A program made the translations under genes and the position numbers. Of a stretch of 64,000 nucleotides of DNA, positions 35,736-44,713 are shown piece by piece. The notes beneath the pieces were generated by a model. It did not search any database and was not told the DNA's origin. It worked only from the letters and a program-made list of their open reading frames with translations. Origin of the DNA: Cupriavidus sp. WKF15 (GTDB taxonomy: Bacteria > Pseudomonadota > Gammaproteobacteria > Burkholderiales > Burkholderiaceae). Each line of letters starts with the position of its first letter. Positions within the stretch are counted from its first letter, which is position 1. The stretch covers positions 186,001 to 250,000 of the forward strand of contig NZ_CP119574.1 in the NCBI RefSeq assembly GCF_029278605.1. The letters run 5' to 3'.

Positions 35736-36356
35736 CTATTGGCCACTCCCGCGCGGAAGCTGCGACGCGGTTTGTACCATAACGATGTCCCCGAGGCGCC
35801 CATAACGCGGACCGGCTACGCGAGCAAGCGGATCCAGTTCCCTGGTGTCGATCTTGTCCCCATCTAGCAGACCGTCGCGGATGTGGAACGTCAGTACCTC
35901 GCCAACAATCAGACGGCTGCGGCTGTCGCCGAACTCCAAGCATTGCCGGAAGCGGCACTCCATCGCAATGGGCGGAAGGGCTAGCCGTGGTACCGCGATA
36001 TGTGTGCTCGGTAGCGTTTCGAGCCCCAACTCATGAACTTCACTGACCTCTGGCGGGTGTTCAGCCGAGCTGTCATGTACGGCGGACATTAGCGTAGAGT
36101 CGGCTATATGGATGACGTACTCCTCGTTGTTCAGAATGTTCTGCGCAGTGTCCTTGTACACATTGCCTTTACGGCCAATGCTAATGGCCAGCATTGGTGG
36201 CTCCGCCGAGACAAAGGTAAAGGCGCTGAATGGGGCCAGATTGACGACACCGTCGCCCGAGACACTGGTTACCCAAGCAATGGGACGAGGTACCACGATG
36301 CCGGTAAGCAACCGGTAGGTTTGTTCCGCGCTGAGCGTGGAAGCCTTGATTTGCAT
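35736..36356 (-). CDS. Flavin reductase-like FMN-binding protein
   Basis: The 206-residue protein has the split-barrel flavin-reductase fold: LLTGIVVPRPIAWVTSVSGDG, NLAPFSAFTFVSAEPPMLAI and GRKGNVYKDTAQNIL are its FMN-binding blocks. Members either supply reduced flavin to a monooxygenase or act as stand-alone FMN proteins. No two-component flavin monooxygenase is adjacent. It follows the MFS transporter gene on the same strand by 80 bases with GGAG before the ATG, so the two are probably co-transcribed. Confidence 0.85.
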   Translation of the reverse strand: MQIKASTLSAEQTYRLLTGIVVPRPIAWVTSVSGDGVVNLAPFSAFTFVSAEPPMLAISIGRKGNVYKDTAQNILNNEEYVIHIADSTLMSAVHDSSAEHPPEVSEVHELGLETLPSTHIAVPRLALPPIAMECRFRQCLEFGDSRSRLIVGEVLTFHIRDGLLDGDKIDTRELDPLARVAGPRYGRLGDIVMVQTASQLPRGSGQ

Positions 36357-36436
36357 GACAACTCCTGAGCTTAAGAAAGCGCCCTCTGCTGCGGGCGCGC
36401 AACAAGTCTGGGACCGACAAGAACGTGCGTGGGTGG

Positions 36437-37804
36437 TTAGGGAGAGACTTCCTCAAGCATCCGGAACCGCGTTTCACTTACAAAGAGCCAAGACACCACG
36501 GCGGCGAAGGCAGCGGCCATAGCCAAGCCGAGAAATACCGACCCAAGCCCCCAAGTTATGATCGTTCCCCCGATCACGTTCGGCCCGACGAATCCGGCGA
36601 CGCGGGCCCAGAACGCACTGGCCGAAAGTCCAATTGCACGAGACCGCGTTGGATAGATTTCCGTTGTATAGAGATAAACCCCGATCGCGATATAGGCGAC
36701 AAAGAAGTTCGCAATGGATCCGACGATCATAAGGGTCGTTGCGGATGTGGGATTCACAAACCAGATCCAGAGGAACGAGACAGCGGCACCAAAGAAAGCG
36801 ACACCAAATGCAGTTCGGCGCATGGTCATATCAATCGACAAAGCGCAGACCAGACACCCAACCAGCCCGACTGCCTGCGTCGCAACGCTGTAGATCAATG
36901 CATCGCTGACGCCGAGATGAAAGACGTTTCGGTAGATGCTTGGAAGCCAAACGAGAAGACCATAAGTACAGAAATAGCACGTGCTCCAGATGACCCAACT
37001 CGTGAGGGTACGGCGGAGATACTGCGGTCCAAACAGGTCAGCCAACGAGGCGGACCGCTCGATGGCTAAAGGGATGGGCTGTGCCGCTGGCAAAGACTTC
37101 CCAGTTGCCTTCTCAATGGCCTTTTCGATTGTATTCAGCGCTGCATCGGCCTCCGCAAATCTGCCCTTGCTCGCGAGCCAGCGCGGCGACTCCGGAAGTC
37201 TCCGCAGCATAAAGACAAGCAGGGCAGGAAGCGCCCCGATGACAAAGAGCCATCGCCAGCCGATGTCCGGCACGATCCACGCACCGACAAGCACTGCAGC
37301 AAGCAGCCCAACAGGAAAAACTAGCTCATATAGCAAAACGAAGCGACCGCGCCCGTGGGTACGAGACAGTTCGGAAATATATGTCATTGCCACTGGAACC
37401 TCCCCCCCGATCCCGAAGCCCTGCAGAGTACGCAGCAGCAGCAGAGACTTGAAGTCCCACGCAAAGGCGCAGGCAAGGCTCAACAGAGAATAGATCAGGA
37501 TTGACCCCGTCAAAGCTCGCTTTCTGCCAATGCGTTCCGCCCACCAGCCAAAAAAGAGCGCTGCGACTAGCTGCCCAAAGAAACTTGCCGACAAGAGCAA
37601 ACCGATTTGTCCCGTACTGAGCTGCCATTGTGGCGCGAGAACCGGCAAAACATACGCGATGGCGAGGTTGTCAAAGGCATCGAACAACGTGGCAATGCCG
37701 ATAATGAAGCGGGCCTTGAGATGCCAACGCGAGATAGGCATGCGCTCGATGCGCGCCACCACATCCTGGACCGTGCCACGTTCTACTCTTACTTGATCAA
37801 GCAT
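36437..37804 (-). CDS. MFS transporter (sugar-porter/NiaP-like)
   Basis: The 455-residue protein has 12 transmembrane segments, with DAFDNLAIAYVLPVLAPQW in helix 1, the GWWAERIGRKRALTGSI signature in loop 2-3, ELVFPVGLLAAVLVG in helix 5 and the repeated signature RLPESPRWLASKGR at the end of the first half. This is the pattern of NiaP and related aromatic or organic-acid carriers. GGAGGAG precedes the ATG. An ATTCC-type palindrome lies 60 bases upstream, suggesting control together with the synthase-like genes. Confidence 0.88.
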   Translation of the reverse strand: MLDQVRVERGTVQDVVARIERMPISRWHLKARFIIGIATLFDAFDNLAIAYVLPVLAPQWQLSTGQIGLLLSASFFGQLVAALFFGWWAERIGRKRALTGSILIYSLLSLACAFAWDFKSLLLLRTLQGFGIGGEVPVAMTYISELSRTHGRGRFVLLYELVFPVGLLAAVLVGAWIVPDIGWRWLFVIGALPALLVFMLRRLPESPRWLASKGRFAEADAALNTIEKAIEKATGKSLPAAQPIPLAIERSASLADLFGPQYLRRTLTSWVIWSTCYFCTYGLLVWLPSIYRNVFHLGVSDALIYSVATQAVGLVGCLVCALSIDMTMRRTAFGVAFFGAAVSFLWIWFVNPTSATTLMIVGSIANFFVAYIAIGVYLYTTEIYPTRSRAIGLSASAFWARVAGFVGPNVIGGTIITWGLGSVFLGLAMAAAFAAVVSWLFVSETRFRMLEEVSP

Positions 37805-37863
37805 AACTTCTCCTCCACGGCTGGTTCAGCAGCCGCAATGCGGTTTGATACCATTTCGTCTAA

Positions 37864-37881
37864 ATTCTTTTTTCGAGGAAT
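37864..37881. promoter_or_regulatory. ATTCT-N8-GGAAT palindrome upstream of the MFS gene
   Basis: ATTCTTTTTTCGAGGAAT matches the 18-bp site with one arm mismatch and keeps the TTTTCG core seen in the 31658 copy. It ends 60 bases upstream of the MFS ATG at 37804, a typical promoter-operator distance. The flanking 37805-38109 otherwise holds no recognisable gene. Confidence 0.58.
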
Positions 37882-38109
37882 ATATGTTTTGACTCGAGAG
37901 GCGTCAATCCACACAACCCCGCTTCTTTACTTGATGCGGGCCTCGCCGCACCCTACCTGCACGGCTCATGCACGAGGTGTGTTCAGCAAGAGGCGATCCT
38001 TCGCCAAAACAGCTCCCGTTGCAGATGGCGACTGGATAGATCTAGTGGCCGGGACATTGCAAGCGCCGCCCCAACATCGCACTTGCCAGAACGCTTAGCC
38101 GATGGAGCG

Positions 38110-38877
38110 TTACACGGTCGGCCTCTCCCTGCGCAGCAGACGCCTAGCAAACATTGCAAAGCTTGCACGCACAACGCTGGGCAAGAGGAGGAAATCATGG
38201 GACTCGCGGGCGAGTTCTGGATCGACTTCTCGCAGTTCCCCTGCCGCCAAAGCACGGAGCTGGTCCCGGGCTGCCTTCTCAATCAGGACGGCAAGATAAG
38301 CAGTTTCTTCAATCGAGGAAGTCGCGCACAAGAAGCCGTGATTGGCAAGCAGAACGCTGCGATGCGCACCCAGGGCGGCGGCGATCAACTCGCCTTCTTG
38401 GTCCGCGATCGGTAGTCCGGGCCAGTCGGCGAGGTATCCGCAATCGTCAGCGAAGGGGGTCGCGTCCATATGCGTGACCCGGAGCGGACTTCCTATCATG
38501 GAGAGCGCCGAAACATATGGCGGGTGTGTATGCACGATGCAGTTAGCATCCGGCCTTGCCCGATACACCCACATATGAAAGCGAATCGCCGGATTGGGGA
38601 TTCCATTCCCAGCGAGAACATTCATGTCAGCATCCAAGCGCAGGATGCGATCCACATCGATCTCGTCGAAACCGACCGCCATTGGCGTCGTCAGAAAAGT
38701 ACCGTCGTCGCAGCGTACGCTAATCTGACCTGCAAGCGTCTCTGAATGCCCCTGATCGGCGAGAATTCGGCACGTTAATGCTAATTTCTCAGGCACGGTC
38801 CAGTGTCCATAATCCAGTCCGGTCGCCATCCTCGCAGTGGCCTGTTCTGTGACAATCTGTTTTTCCGTATCTATCAT
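38110..38877 (-). CDS. Class II aldolase/adducin-domain protein
   Basis: The protein of about 255 residues has the class II aldolase fold: LACRILADQGHSETLAGQIS-like N-terminus (here LTCRILADQGHSETLAGQIS), the metal-binding IVHTHPPYVSALS with two histidines, a distal histidine in LLANHGFLCATSS and a DATPFADDCGYL acidic loop. Such enzymes cleave or decarboxylate hydroxy-keto acids. The ATG at 38877 was chosen for its spacing from AGGG; 38880 is equally possible. It is the gene following the GST-like gene on the minus strand. Confidence 0.85.
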   Translation of the reverse strand: MIDTEKQIVTEQATARMATGLDYGHWTVPEKLALTCRILADQGHSETLAGQISVRCDDGTFLTTPMAVGFDEIDVDRILRLDADMNVLAGNGIPNPAIRFHMWVYRARPDANCIVHTHPPYVSALSMIGSPLRVTHMDATPFADDCGYLADWPGLPIADQEGELIAAALGAHRSVLLANHGFLCATSSIEETAYLAVLIEKAARDQLRALAAGELREVDPELARESHDFLLLPSVVRASFAMFARRLLRRERPTV

Positions 38878-38950
38878 CATAAGTCCCTGTCTCAGTGGTG
38901 GGTATGCCGTTGCCAATCGCAATCTCTACAGTAGCCACGCATATCGAAAT

Positions 38951-39568
38951 CTACAGGCGGTCCTCAGCAGCGGGCTTCGCTAAACCGGGCATCTCAATGA
39001 AGCCTGGAAGCGCCATGACACGCTCGATCCAGCCACATATGTTGGCAAACTCATCCAGGGGCATGCGGCCTTCGCGCGAGAGAGCGACATAGGGGAAGCA
39101 CGCGAGATCCGCGATGGTGGGACGGTCGAGTGCGAGCCAATCTCGCATGGCCAGCCTCTCGTCAAGGAGTTTAAGGACTCGAAGTCCAGAGTGCGTCGCA
39201 CGCTCAATATCTATCATCTCATCGAGAAGATAGTAGACGCGCGCAGGCTGGAGACTGTTCCCAATCTCATTTGCAGAGAATGACAGCCATTCCATTACCC
39301 GAGCCCGCTCATGTGCATCGACACCGTTCCAGTGCGGGCCGTATTTCTCCGCGAGATATACCAGGATGGCGTGACTGTCCTGGACGACATAGTCACAGTC
39401 CATCAGTACCGGAATCTGGCGTAAAGGATTGAGGAGTCCGAACTCTTCCGTCCCGGTGGCATGATTGATTACATCAGTGAACCTAGTTTCATATGGCAAC
39501 GCGAGCATTGACAACAGCAGTCTGATTTTGTGGCAATTTCCCGATAACGGGTGGTCGTAAAGAACCAT
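38951..39568 (-). CDS. Glutathione S-transferase
   Basis: The 205-residue protein has both GST domains: the thioredoxin-like half begins VLYDHPLSGNCHKIRLLLSM (the Ser-Gly-Asn-Cys segment is the glutathione site) with LNPLRQIPVL and the QDSHAILVYLA loop, and the helical half contains LALDRPTIADLACFPYV. GGAGG lies nine bases before the ATG at 39568. It resembles bacterial beta/theta-like enzymes beside catabolic genes. It is divergent from the XRE-cupin regulator and precedes the aldolase gene. Confidence 0.9.
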   Translation of the reverse strand: MVLYDHPLSGNCHKIRLLLSMLALPYETRFTDVINHATGTEEFGLLNPLRQIPVLMDCDYVVQDSHAILVYLAEKYGPHWNGVDAHERARVMEWLSFSANEIGNSLQPARVYYLLDEMIDIERATHSGLRVLKLLDERLAMRDWLALDRPTIADLACFPYVALSREGRMPLDEFANICGWIERVMALPGFIEMPGLAKPAAEDRL

Positions 39569-39742
39569 CACATGCAGCCTCCATTCGTTGTTTCAACAAA
39601 ACTTCCCTAGCGCTGAGCAAAGGATCCTTCGGCCTCGAATTCGCGATGCAAGATCCCCGCACACACAGACTGAAGAGACGAGCGCGAATCCCCTCAAGCC
39701 CTCGCGCGAGACTCCCGATGCCGCAGCGTTGCCCACCTCCGC

Positions 39743-39769
39743 CCGATAGACAACAAAGTTGTCTATCGG
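39743..39769. promoter_or_regulatory. 27-bp operator-like inverted repeat, 12-bp arms
   Basis: CCGATAGACAAC and GTTGTCTATCGG are perfect 12-bp arms around AAA. The site lies between the divergent GST gene (start 39568) and XRE-cupin gene (start 39885). XRE-cupin regulators commonly bind such GACAAC-type palindromes in their own promoter, and a single site could control both genes. Confidence 0.72.
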
Positions 39770-39884
39770 AAAACTTTACCTCGACGACGACAGGAGTTCA
39801 AGCACAGAAAGATGCTAGGATGAATCGGTCTCGATTTAGGGTATGCCCTAATAACCGGGTGAAAAACAAACCGACAAGAGCGGC

Positions 39885-40559
39885 ATGAGCTACAGGATGA
39901 AGGCGAGAATTGAACGAACGCGAGCAAAGCGGACAACATCGAAGCACCAGCGGGACAAAGTACTGCCTGAGACGACAGAGCCCACTGGCGACGGGCCAAG
40001 GCCGTCCGGAACGCACCCCGGCCATTACGCACGCGCCGCACGCAGGCGACAAAATCTGACGCTGGATGAGCTCGCTGAGCGCACAGGCCTAAGCAAGGGG
40101 CACCTTTCTCGCTTTGAGCGAGGGGAAAAGTCACTTTCGATTGCTGCCCTGATTCGCCTTGCGGAGGCGCTGCACACTCGCGTGTCGACGTTACTAGGGG
40201 AATCGGCAGGAACCGATGGCTTGCATGTCGTGCGGGCGGCAGACCGGCAAGTCTTGAGCAGTTCATCGAGTGAAGGTGGTTACCGCTATGCGGCACTTTC
40301 TCGGGCACAGGCCGATGCACCATATGAGGCATTCATTGTGCATCTGAATGCCGAGTCTAGTATGAACAAGGGTGCCTATCATGGCGGCGAAGAGATGTTC
40401 TTTGTGCTCTCCGGTGCAGTTGAAATTGAACTGGAAGCACACACGCTGGTCTTGCGTAGCGGCGACTACGCGCAGTTTCCGGGACACATCCAGCACCGGG
40501 TTAGAGGAATCGATCCGCAAACCAGCATCCTGATTGTCGTGGCGGGCGCAAACGAATGA
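39885..40559 (+). CDS. XRE-family regulator with cupin domain
   Basis: The 224-residue protein has a long basic N-terminal tail, an XRE helix-turn-helix at about residues 55-105 (LDELAERTGLSKGHLSRFER) and a C-terminal cupin sensor (GGEEMFFVLSGAVEIELEAH, then SGDYAQFPGHIQHRV with the metal-site histidines). This is the PuuR/SutR-like class of small-molecule sensing repressors. It is divergent from the GST/aldolase genes, with a perfect palindrome between them. The MHS transporter and amidase genes downstream are on the opposite strand. Confidence 0.88.
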   Translation: MSYRMKARIERTRAKRTTSKHQRDKVLPETTEPTGDGPRPSGTHPGHYARAARRRQNLTLDELAERTGLSKGHLSRFERGEKSLSIAALIRLAEALHTRVSTLLGESAGTDGLHVVRAADRQVLSSSSSEGGYRYAALSRAQADAPYEAFIVHLNAESSMNKGAYHGGEEMFFVLSGAVEIELEAHTLVLRSGDYAQFPGHIQHRVRGIDPQTSILIVVAGANE

Positions 40560-40749
40560 CAATCAATATGGCAAAACATTGGAAATTGGCCATCAGCGAG
40601 TCCCATTGAATGGCAACGGCAGTTCATCGCTCGAGAGCCGCTCCGAAAGCCAACCACACATTAGACGACATGCGCACCGATGGACGGATAACCCGGCCAT
40701 CAGTGCCTTGGCGTGCCAGACCGGTCGAACAGATGGAAACAAACTAGCC

Positions 40750-42066
40750 TCAGGAGAATTTTGGCTGTGCAACCGGTTCGTCCGCGTCTACCAGGTGACG
40801 CCCCTTGTTTAGCTTGGCGAGTCCGCAAATTCCCAGTAGCGACAGCACAGAAAGGAGGCTGAAGAAAATCGCGAGTGGCGTCCATTGCCCGGCGTAGCGC
40901 TCGGCCAGCAGCGCACCAACCACGGGCGCAGTTCCACTGGCCAGCGCACTACACAACTGATACGACAAGGAAATGCCGGAGTATCGGACACGCGCTGGAA
41001 AGATCTGCGTAATGTAGCCGGCAATGACTGCATAGACGGCAGAAAGAAGCACCACGCTTAACGCAATTCCTGCTGTCATCAGATAGACGTTCTTTGTGCA
41101 AACCATCCAAAACATTGGATATGGTGCGAGGATGCACAGCCCGGCTGCTGCTTTCAGAAAGCGCGTCTCCCCCACCTTTTGGGCGAGCCATGCTGAGGCG
41201 GGTTGCGAGACGAACTGTGCAATCGTCACCACGAACAGGCAATCGAGAATGACCGCGCGTGAGATACCGAGATACTGGGTCACGTAACTGATCATGAACG
41301 TATTGGTAAAGAAGAAGCCGGCCGTTCCGATCGTAACTGCGAGCGCAGCACAGACGATCTCTCTCCAACTATCACGTACAACTTCAGCGATGGGAAACCT
41401 CGCCGTATCCCGACTTGCTATGACCGCTGCGAACTCCGCAGATTCGCGCACGCCACTTCTAATGTACAGACCCGCCAGCATCAGAAGGCTCCCAACCAGA
41501 AATGGAATTCGCCATCCCCACGCCAGGAACTCACGCTCGCTCAATAACGACACAAGTCTGAACACGATCAGGGTTAGCAGGAGCCCCGCCGGACTGCCAA
41601 GCTGAGCAAAGGACGCATAGAAGGTCTTTTTGCCGGCCGGCGCGTTCTCGCTCGCCATCAACACGGCACCGCCCCATTCTCCACCCACTGATATGCCTTG
41701 CAGGAGGCGTAGCGCAATCAGTCCTACCGGCGCCCAATACCCAATAGCCGCATATGTGGGAAGCAGGCCAATGCCTGTGGTTGCGGCGCCCATGATTCCC
41801 ATCGTAACCAGCAACATTTTCTTGCGCCCAAGTCGGTCACCCAGATGTCCAAAGACAACTCCGGCCAGCGGCCGAGCGATGAATCCAACCGCGAACGTAC
41901 CGAATGCTGCAAGCGTGCTCAGATGGACGTTGTCACCAGGAAAGAAGAGCTGGCCAAGGACAAGTGCCGCCGCGGTAGCGTACACATAGAAGTCATAGAA
42001 TTCGATAGTGGTTCCAATGAAGGCGCCTGCCGCGGCGCGTCTTGCGTTGCCTGTGTCGACTGACAT
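40750..42066 (-). CDS. MHS-family MFS transporter
   Basis: The 438-residue protein has 12 hydrophobic segments and clear metabolite:H+ symporter signatures: GTTIEFYDFYVYATAAALVL, FGHLGDRLGRKKMLLVTMGI, and LLQGISVGGEWGGAVLMASE. GGAGC precedes the ATG. The gene is downstream of the amidase on the same strand, 79 bases away, so they form an operon. It probably imports the amide or ester substrate, or its acid product. Confidence 0.9.
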   Translation of the reverse strand: MSVDTGNARRAAAGAFIGTTIEFYDFYVYATAAALVLGQLFFPGDNVHLSTLAAFGTFAVGFIARPLAGVVFGHLGDRLGRKKMLLVTMGIMGAATTGIGLLPTYAAIGYWAPVGLIALRLLQGISVGGEWGGAVLMASENAPAGKKTFYASFAQLGSPAGLLLTLIVFRLVSLLSEREFLAWGWRIPFLVGSLLMLAGLYIRSGVRESAEFAAVIASRDTARFPIAEVVRDSWREIVCAALAVTIGTAGFFFTNTFMISYVTQYLGISRAVILDCLFVVTIAQFVSQPASAWLAQKVGETRFLKAAAGLCILAPYPMFWMVCTKNVYLMTAGIALSVVLLSAVYAVIAGYITQIFPARVRYSGISLSYQLCSALASGTAPVVGALLAERYAGQWTPLAIFFSLLSVLSLLGICGLAKLNKGRHLVDADEPVAQPKFS

Positions 42067-42145
42067 GACGATGCTCCTAGTTGATTAGTTCTAGTAGAAG
42101 GAGGCGTTGGGACTGTCTCCGTATCCCGATTGCCTGGATTTCGCA

Positions 42146-43594
42146 TCAAGCAGGATTGGGAGCCGCGATAGGCCCGAGGACACCGAATATCCGGGCGGCC
42201 GCTTCCAGCAGCGCCACGTCGCCGTTCCGTGTCCCATCGATCTCCATGCCGATAGGGAGGCCTGCCGGTGAAAGACCAATCGGAATTGAGATCCCGGGCA
42301 AGCCGGCGCAACTGCCAGGAAACGTGTTCCGTGCAAGCGTGATGCGGTTTGCGGCATGGCCAGCCACGTCAAACTGTGCGTGCGAGGCGATCGGCGGTGC
42401 GACGGTTGGCGTGGTCGGAAAAATCAAGCCATCAAGCCAGTACTCGCGGTAGACTTGTGCAAAGCGTTGTTGCAACGCTGGACGATGAAGATTCACCGAA
42501 GCGTAGTAGTCTTGCACTGAAACAGAGCCCGGTGCATCGAGCAGGACACTATTGGCCCAGACAGATTTGATACCGGTACCTAGGCCCTCATAGATTTCCT
42601 CGAATGTTGCCGCAGTACCGTGCACCGCGAGGAAACCCGTGACGGACGGGCGCGTTTCTCGGGCAAAGATCGGCCAGTTCGCCTTGAATGCCAGTGCATG
42701 AAAGTCTGCACCCATGTCAACTTCAACAATCTCTGCTCCAGCTTCCTTCAGCGCAGCAAGCGCTCTCGAAAAGCACGACTCGACATCCGAATCGACAAGA
42801 TCGAGATGCTGTTTCGGCGCATAGCCGAATCGGAGCCCTTTGAGCCCTGCGGCGGGCGCGCGGGGGTGCCACACCTCGCCAGTGGCAATCGCGTCCAAGA
42901 TCGCGCAGTCCTCGACCGTTCTGGCCATTGGTCCGGCGGTGTCGAGAGTGTCGGAGATCGGCGCAACACCTGCTGCCGGCCAACGGCCCGTTGACGGCCG
43001 AAAGCCGACCACGCCACACAACGAAGATGGCACACGAATCGAGCCGACAGTGTCGCCACCCAACGCTGCAGGAACAATACGAGCGGCGACCGCAGCCCCT
43101 GCGCCACTTGATGAGCCCCCCGTTATACGTTCGAGGTCATATGGGTTCTTCACTTGCCCGTAGTGTGCATTCAGTCCCGTGAGCCCATAGGACATCTCGA
43201 CGAGGTTACTTTTGCCAAAGACAATGGCACCGGCGCTGCGCATCGCCTTGACGACTACGGCGTCCTCTGCCGGCCTAAAATTTGCAAGCACGCTCGTGCC
43301 AATAGATGTCGGCAGGTCTTGAGTATTGATGCTGTCTTTGACGGCAATGGGTACGCCGTGCAGTAGTCCGCGCATAATGCCGGCCTGGCGTTCCAGGTCC
43401 GCCTTGTGGGCAGCTTCCAGAACGTAGTCCTCATCCAGCGTGATGAACGCTTTCAGGTCAACATGAAGGCGCGCATTCTGGAGCAGCGCAGTGGCGTAGT
43501 CGGTAGCGGAGAGCGTACCTGTCGCTATTGCCTGAGCGGCTGCAGCAAGCGACAGGTCGCACAAATCGGACCGAGTTTGATGAATGTTGCTCAT
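42146..43594 (-). CDS. Amidase-signature-family hydrolase
   Basis: The 482-residue enzyme contains the Ser-cisSer-Lys triad: lysine in GVPIAVKDSINTQDLP, cis-serine in ITGGSSSGAGAAVAA and nucleophile serine in LGGDTVGSIRVPSSLCG. The standard motif is GDTGGSIR; Val replaces the first Gly of the oxyanion loop here. C-terminal blocks (GLPGISIPIGLSPAGLPIGM) are normal. The ATG at MSNIHQ follows an AAGG site; the longer frame adds 11 residues. It likely hydrolyses an amide or hydrazide to a carboxylic acid for the acyl-CoA genes nearby. Confidence 0.9.
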   Translation of the reverse strand: MSNIHQTRSDLCDLSLAAAAQAIATGTLSATDYATALLQNARLHVDLKAFITLDEDYVLEAAHKADLERQAGIMRGLLHGVPIAVKDSINTQDLPTSIGTSVLANFRPAEDAVVVKAMRSAGAIVFGKSNLVEMSYGLTGLNAHYGQVKNPYDLERITGGSSSGAGAAVAARIVPAALGGDTVGSIRVPSSLCGVVGFRPSTGRWPAAGVAPISDTLDTAGPMARTVEDCAILDAIATGEVWHPRAPAAGLKGLRFGYAPKQHLDLVDSDVESCFSRALAALKEAGAEIVEVDMGADFHALAFKANWPIFARETRPSVTGFLAVHGTAATFEEIYEGLGTGIKSVWANSVLLDAPGSVSVQDYYASVNLHRPALQQRFAQVYREYWLDGLIFPTTPTVAPPIASHAQFDVAGHAANRITLARNTFPGSCAGLPGISIPIGLSPAGLPIGMEIDGTRNGDVALLEAAARIFGVLGPIAAPNPA

Positions 43595-43743
43595 GGTGGA
43601 TCGCCTTGTGAGAGGGAATTCGATCAATCACAGACTATCCACTCTGACTCCGGGATGCTTGACTGAGGCGGCCATCTTGATGGACTACGATTGCCACATT
43701 CAGCGACTTCTGGGTACCGCCGCAAATTCAGAAGATGAGCCCT

Positions 43744-44697
43744 CTATTGCGCCCTGGATCGTGATCTGCGCAAGACTTCATATGGCAGCACACCGAACTC
43801 TCGCTTGAACGCACGGCTAAAATGCGACGCATCGCTGAATCCCAGCCGGAACGCTACCTCAGTAACGCTTGTCACATGACCTTCCGACAAGGTCCGGTAG
43901 CTGGTGGAAAGACGCATCTTCCACAGCCACCGAATCGGTGTCGTCCCTTCTGCAGCGAAGAGGCGATTCAAAGTCCGCGGGGAGATATGGTGAGCGGCGG
44001 AAATGCGATCGATGTCGAGATCCGCCTCCTGAATGTGTGCGATGATATAGCGTTGCACTTGAGACATGAGCCCGCGATGCGGCGTGCGCAACGCCCGCTC
44101 ATCTGCAAGCTCTGCTTCCAAAGCCGCGGAAACAAGATCCAGCAACGACGTCGCCAATCGATGCTCTACGATGGCAGTGCCTGAGGCATCAAGCTTTGCC
44201 ATCCGTTGTAGCGAGTCACTAACCAGTGCGCCGAGTTGCGATGTCCCAGCTATCCGGCGCGCAGCGAAATCCGCAGCGTCCGGTAATCTGGAAGCGAGCA
44301 ACTCTCGCGGAATGCTTACCAAGATCGAATGATGCTGGTATAGATTCAACGAGAATGGCATCGCTTGGTCGTACAGGAGCAGGTCACCTGCTTGCCCACT
44401 GGTTTGGCGCTCGTACTGCGTCAGTTCGACACGGCCGTCCATGAGGAGATAGAACACGAAGTGGTCACGTGGGTCCTTTTTGATCTCCGTAATCCCACGG
44501 CGTATGGATACGCCATCGGTTGCATCGGACGCCACCTCACTGAGTTCCAAAGCCCCGAGGCGTCGCCTCGTTACCCGTGCGCGAAAATCGGCGCCAGGAC
44601 GCCGCCAGCATTCAGAAGTGGATATGCTCTGGCATGTGAATTGATGCCACGCTTCGAATCCATACTCGGCCGGCCCGGCCCTTGTCCCTACGTCCAT
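43744..44697 (-). CDS. AraC-family transcriptional regulator (AraC-binding-like type)
   Basis: The 317-residue protein has an N-terminal cupin-like effector domain and two C-terminal helix-turn-helix motifs (DIDRISAAHHISPRTLNRLF and TEVAFRLGFSDASHFSRAFK, near residues 230-300). The FSDASHFSRAFKREFGVLP block is diagnostic. The ATG at 44697 has GGAGG eight bases upstream. It is transcribed in the same direction as the upstream MaoC-like gene and the downstream amidase/transporter operon, and probably controls one of them. Confidence 0.88.
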   Translation of the reverse strand: MDVGTRAGPAEYGFEAWHQFTCQSISTSECWRRPGADFRARVTRRRLGALELSEVASDATDGVSIRRGITEIKKDPRDHFVFYLLMDGRVELTQYERQTSGQAGDLLLYDQAMPFSLNLYQHHSILVSIPRELLASRLPDAADFAARRIAGTSQLGALVSDSLQRMAKLDASGTAIVEHRLATSLLDLVSAALEAELADERALRTPHRGLMSQVQRYIIAHIQEADLDIDRISAAHHISPRTLNRLFAAEGTTPIRWLWKMRLSTSYRTLSEGHVTSVTEVAFRLGFSDASHFSRAFKREFGVLPYEVLRRSRSRAQ

Positions 44698-44713
44698 CAC
44701 AACGACCTCCTGA

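Noticed and set aside
36425..37069. 214-codon plus-strand open frame
   Set aside because: Antisense to the MFS transporter gene; charged, repeat-free, no family.
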